Positions 41,243 through 43,329 of a stretch of DNA of 43,329 bases are shown here, in pieces. The notes beneath the pieces are model-generated. The model was given only the letters and a program-made list of their open reading frames with translations. It had not been told where the DNA came from and searched no databases. The translations under genes were made by a program, and so were the position numbers. This DNA comes from Pseudomonas sp. ATCC PTA-122608 (GTDB taxonomy: Bacteria; Pseudomonadota; Gammaproteobacteria; Pseudomonadales; Pseudomonadaceae), in assembly GCF_001952855.1 (NCBI RefSeq), contig NZ_LPNO01000017.1, forward strand, positions 1 to 43,329, read 5' to 3'. Every line of letters begins with the position of its first letter. Positions within the stretch are counted from its first letter, which is position 1.

Positions 41243-43261
41243 ATGTCCCTCTCTTCTCTCTGGCGCCTCTCCCCGCTGGCCGCCGCCCTGTTGATCACCT
41301 CCCAGGCCAACGCCCTGGAGCTGCAACCCCAAGTCATCACCGGCAACCCGTTGGGCAGCGAAACCCTCGCCTCGCCCACCACCGTGCTCGAAGGCGATGA
41401 CCTGACCCTGCAACAAAAAGGCAGCCTGGGTGAAACCCTGAACAAGCAGCCCGGCGTGTCGTCGTCGTACTTCGGCCCGGGGGCCAGCCGGCCGATCATT
41501 CGTGGCCAGGATGGTGACCGTATTCGCGTTCTGCGCAACGGAGTCGGCGCGCTGGATGCCTCGTCGCTGTCCTATGACCACGCGGTGCCGCTGGACCCGG
41601 TCAACATCGACCGCGTCGAAATCGTGCGCGGCCCGGCCGCCCTGCTTTACGGCGGCAGCGCCATCGGCGGCGTGGTGAACACCTTCGACAACCGCATCCC
41701 CACCGAAGCCATCGAAGGCATTCACGGGGCCGGTGAATTGCGCTACGGCGGCGCCGACACCACCCGCAGCAGCGCCGGCAAACTGGAATCCGGCAACGGC
41801 ACTTTCGCCTTGCACCTGGACGCCAGCGCGCGGGAATTCAACGACCTGAAAATCCCCGGCTTTGCCCGCAGCCGTCATGCACCGCAAAGCGAAGACGGTG
41901 AAGGCAAGAACGGTCGCCTCGGCAACAGCGACGGGCGCCAGGACGGTGGTGCAGTCGGCGGTTCCTACACGTGGGACGACGGCTACGCCGGGCTGTCCTA
42001 CAGCAACTACGACAGCAACTACGGCTCCCCGGCCGAGCAGGACGTGCGCATCCGCATGAAGCAGGATCACTACGCCTTTGCGTCCGAGATCCGCAACCTG
42101 CAAGGCCCGTTCACCTCGGTCAAACTCGACGCCGGTTATACCGACTACAAGCACATGGAGATCGAAGGCGGCGAAACCGGCACCACCTTCAAGAACAAGG
42201 GCTATGAAGCGCGTGTTGAAGCGCGACACCTGCCGATCGGGCCATTCAACGGCGTGGTGGGCGCACAGGTCAGCCGCAACGAATTCTCGGCGCTGGGTGA
42301 AGAAGCCTTCGTTCCGCAAACCGACACCAATGCCGGCGCGCTGTTTATCCTCGAAGAAATGCAGGCCACCGAACGCCTCAAGCTGAGCCTCGGCGGGCGT
42401 CTGGAACACACCAACGTCGACCCGGACGGCAAAGGCAACGCGCGCTTTGCCAATGCCAACAAGTCTGCCGACTTCACCGCCGGCAGCCTGTCGTCCGGCG
42501 CGGTGTACACCCTCACCCCGATCTGGTCGCTGGCCGCCACCTTGGGCTACACCGAACGCGCACCGACGTTCTACGAGCTGTATGCCAACGGCGCCCACGT
42601 TGCCACCGGCACCTATGAACTGGGCGACGCCAACCTGTCGAAAGAAAAAGCGGTGTCCAGCGACCTGGCGCTGCGCTTTGACAACGGCACTCACAAGGGC
42701 AGCTTCGGCGTGTTCTACAGCCACTTCTCCAACTACATCGGCCTGCTGGGCAGCGGTCGCACCTTGAATGACGAAGGCGAGGAAGATGCCGGCGGCATTC
42801 CTGAGTACAAATACTCAGGCGTACGCGCGCGTTTCGCGGGCTTTGAAGCCCAGGATCACATCAAGCTGGGGGAAGGTGCCTACGGCAAGTTCGCGTTGGA
42901 ACTGTCCGGCGACTACACCCGCGCGACCAACCTGGACACGGGTGAAGCCTTGCCACGGATTGCGCCGTTGCGTTTGAACAGCGGTTTGTTGTGGGAACTG
43001 GACCGCTGGCAGGCGCGGATCGATGTCGAGCACGCGGCGGGCCAGGGGCGTGTGCCGGATAACGAAAGCGGGACCGACGGCTACACCACCTTGGGCGCCA
43101 GTGCCGGCTACCGCTTCAATGTAGGTGGCAGCCAGTGGCTGGCGTTTGTTAACGGTGAGAACCTGACAAACCAGACCGTGCGCTATGCCAGCTCGATTCT
43201 GCGGGACATCGCCCCGGCGCCGGGGCGAAGTGTGCAGGTCGGTCTGCGTACCACCTTTTAA
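41243..43261 (+). CDS. znuD: TonB-dependent receptor, ZnuD-like (zinc uptake)
   Basis: A 672-residue outer-membrane receptor from ATG 41243, 8 bases after AAGGA (the frame opens a little earlier with no start signal). The signal peptide ends SQANA. An N-terminal segment (PQVITGNPLGSE) may serve as TonB box. The plug domain (about 40-160) contains GSLGETLNKQPGVSSSYFGPGASRPIIRG split by the conserved RGQDGDRIRVL, then VEIVRGPAALLYGGSAIGG. A 22-strand barrel follows, ending GLRTTF with a terminal Phe. The sequence resembles the ZnuD/PA0781 group, which imports zinc (or heme in Neisseria) and is Zur-regulated; the box at 41151 supports this. Ligand specificity is inferred. Confidence 0.88.
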   Translation: MSLSSLWRLSPLAAALLITSQANALELQPQVITGNPLGSETLASPTTVLEGDDLTLQQKGSLGETLNKQPGVSSSYFGPGASRPIIRGQDGDRIRVLRNGVGALDASSLSYDHAVPLDPVNIDRVEIVRGPAALLYGGSAIGGVVNTFDNRIPTEAIEGIHGAGELRYGGADTTRSSAGKLESGNGTFALHLDASAREFNDLKIPGFARSRHAPQSEDGEGKNGRLGNSDGRQDGGAVGGSYTWDDGYAGLSYSNYDSNYGSPAEQDVRIRMKQDHYAFASEIRNLQGPFTSVKLDAGYTDYKHMEIEGGETGTTFKNKGYEARVEARHLPIGPFNGVVGAQVSRNEFSALGEEAFVPQTDTNAGALFILEEMQATERLKLSLGGRLEHTNVDPDGKGNARFANANKSADFTAGSLSSGAVYTLTPIWSLAATLGYTERAPTFYELYANGAHVATGTYELGDANLSKEKAVSSDLALRFDNGTHKGSFGVFYSHFSNYIGLLGSGRTLNDEGEEDAGGIPEYKYSGVRARFAGFEAQDHIKLGEGAYGKFALELSGDYTRATNLDTGEALPRIAPLRLNSGLLWELDRWQARIDVEHAAGQGRVPDNESGTDGYTTLGASAGYRFNVGGSQWLAFVNGENLTNQTVRYASSILRDIAPAPGRSVQVGLRTTF

Positions 43262-43277
43262 AAGCTGATTGAAACCT

Positions 43278-43329
43278 CTGTGGCGAGGGAGCTTGCTCCC
43301 GCTGGAGTGCGTAGCGCTCCCACTATTTT
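43278..43329. repeat. REP element cut by the window end
   Basis: CTGTGGCGAGGGAGCTTGCTCCCGCTGGAG is the left arm of a GGGAGC-class REP; the right arm, if present, lies outside the window. Confidence 0.85.

Overview
The window looks like chromosome of a Pseudomonas of the fluorescens group. The evidence is GC-rich codon use, a MetR-type LysR gene, a ProY-like permease, a ZnuD-like receptor, a NEL-type ubiquitin-ligase toxin, and many REP/REPIN hairpins of the GGGAGCTTGCTCCC type together with their RAYT transposase. No rRNA, tRNA, CRISPR array or complete insertion sequence was seen. All identifications rest on reading the sequence and on knowledge of the families; no search was run.

Layout. 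1-3.5 kb: a multicopy intergenic repeat, a DsbA/FrnE-like oxidoreductase, an exported alpha/beta hydrolase and divergent metR. 3.5-11.7 kb: a NUDIX hydrolase, then a signalling block. The block has a response regulator with a degenerate HD-GYP domain on the minus strand. Divergent from it are four tightly packed plus-strand genes: receiver-GGDEF-EAL, di-heme cytochrome c peroxidase, membrane histidine kinase, and receiver-histidine kinase. The first and last share the same unusual extended receiver, and the last three genes are joined by ATGA overlaps. 11.7-20.5 kb: zinc-independent ribosomal protein L31B with a Zur-like box; an amino acid/polyamine permease; a nitrilase-family amidase divergent from a LuxR regulator; a three-gene set (membrane-anchored GltS-like FMN/[3Fe-4S] protein, small monooxygenase, cupin); an OpgC-like membrane protein; and a ProY-like permease.

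20.5-30.4 kb: a RAYT gene between two directly repeated REPINs, each trailed by an 18-bp tandem array (3 and 15 units), then a divergent class A PBP-like protein and a 1682-residue LRR/NEL toxin. 30.4-38.6 kb: a nine-gene chaperone-usher fimbrial operon on the minus strand. It runs from major pilin through subunit, usher, chaperone and four minor subunits to a two-domain tip adhesin, and its AT-rich upstream region carries two copies of a regulator-like palindrome. 38.6-43.3 kb: a YqjI-like PadR repressor overlapping a siderophore-interacting ferric reductase, a Pr6Pr membrane protein, a VF530 protein, and a ZnuD-like TonB-dependent receptor with a second Zur-like box.

Themes. Metal homeostasis appears three times (two Zur-like boxes with the same core, plus the YqjI/YqjH pair). 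Nitrogen-compound uptake and hydrolysis carry candidate Hfq/Crc CA motifs at two ribosome binding sites. The signalling block is the best candidate for an undescribed pathway: it links a periplasmic heme peroxidase to two kinases and two c-di-GMP-type output proteins.
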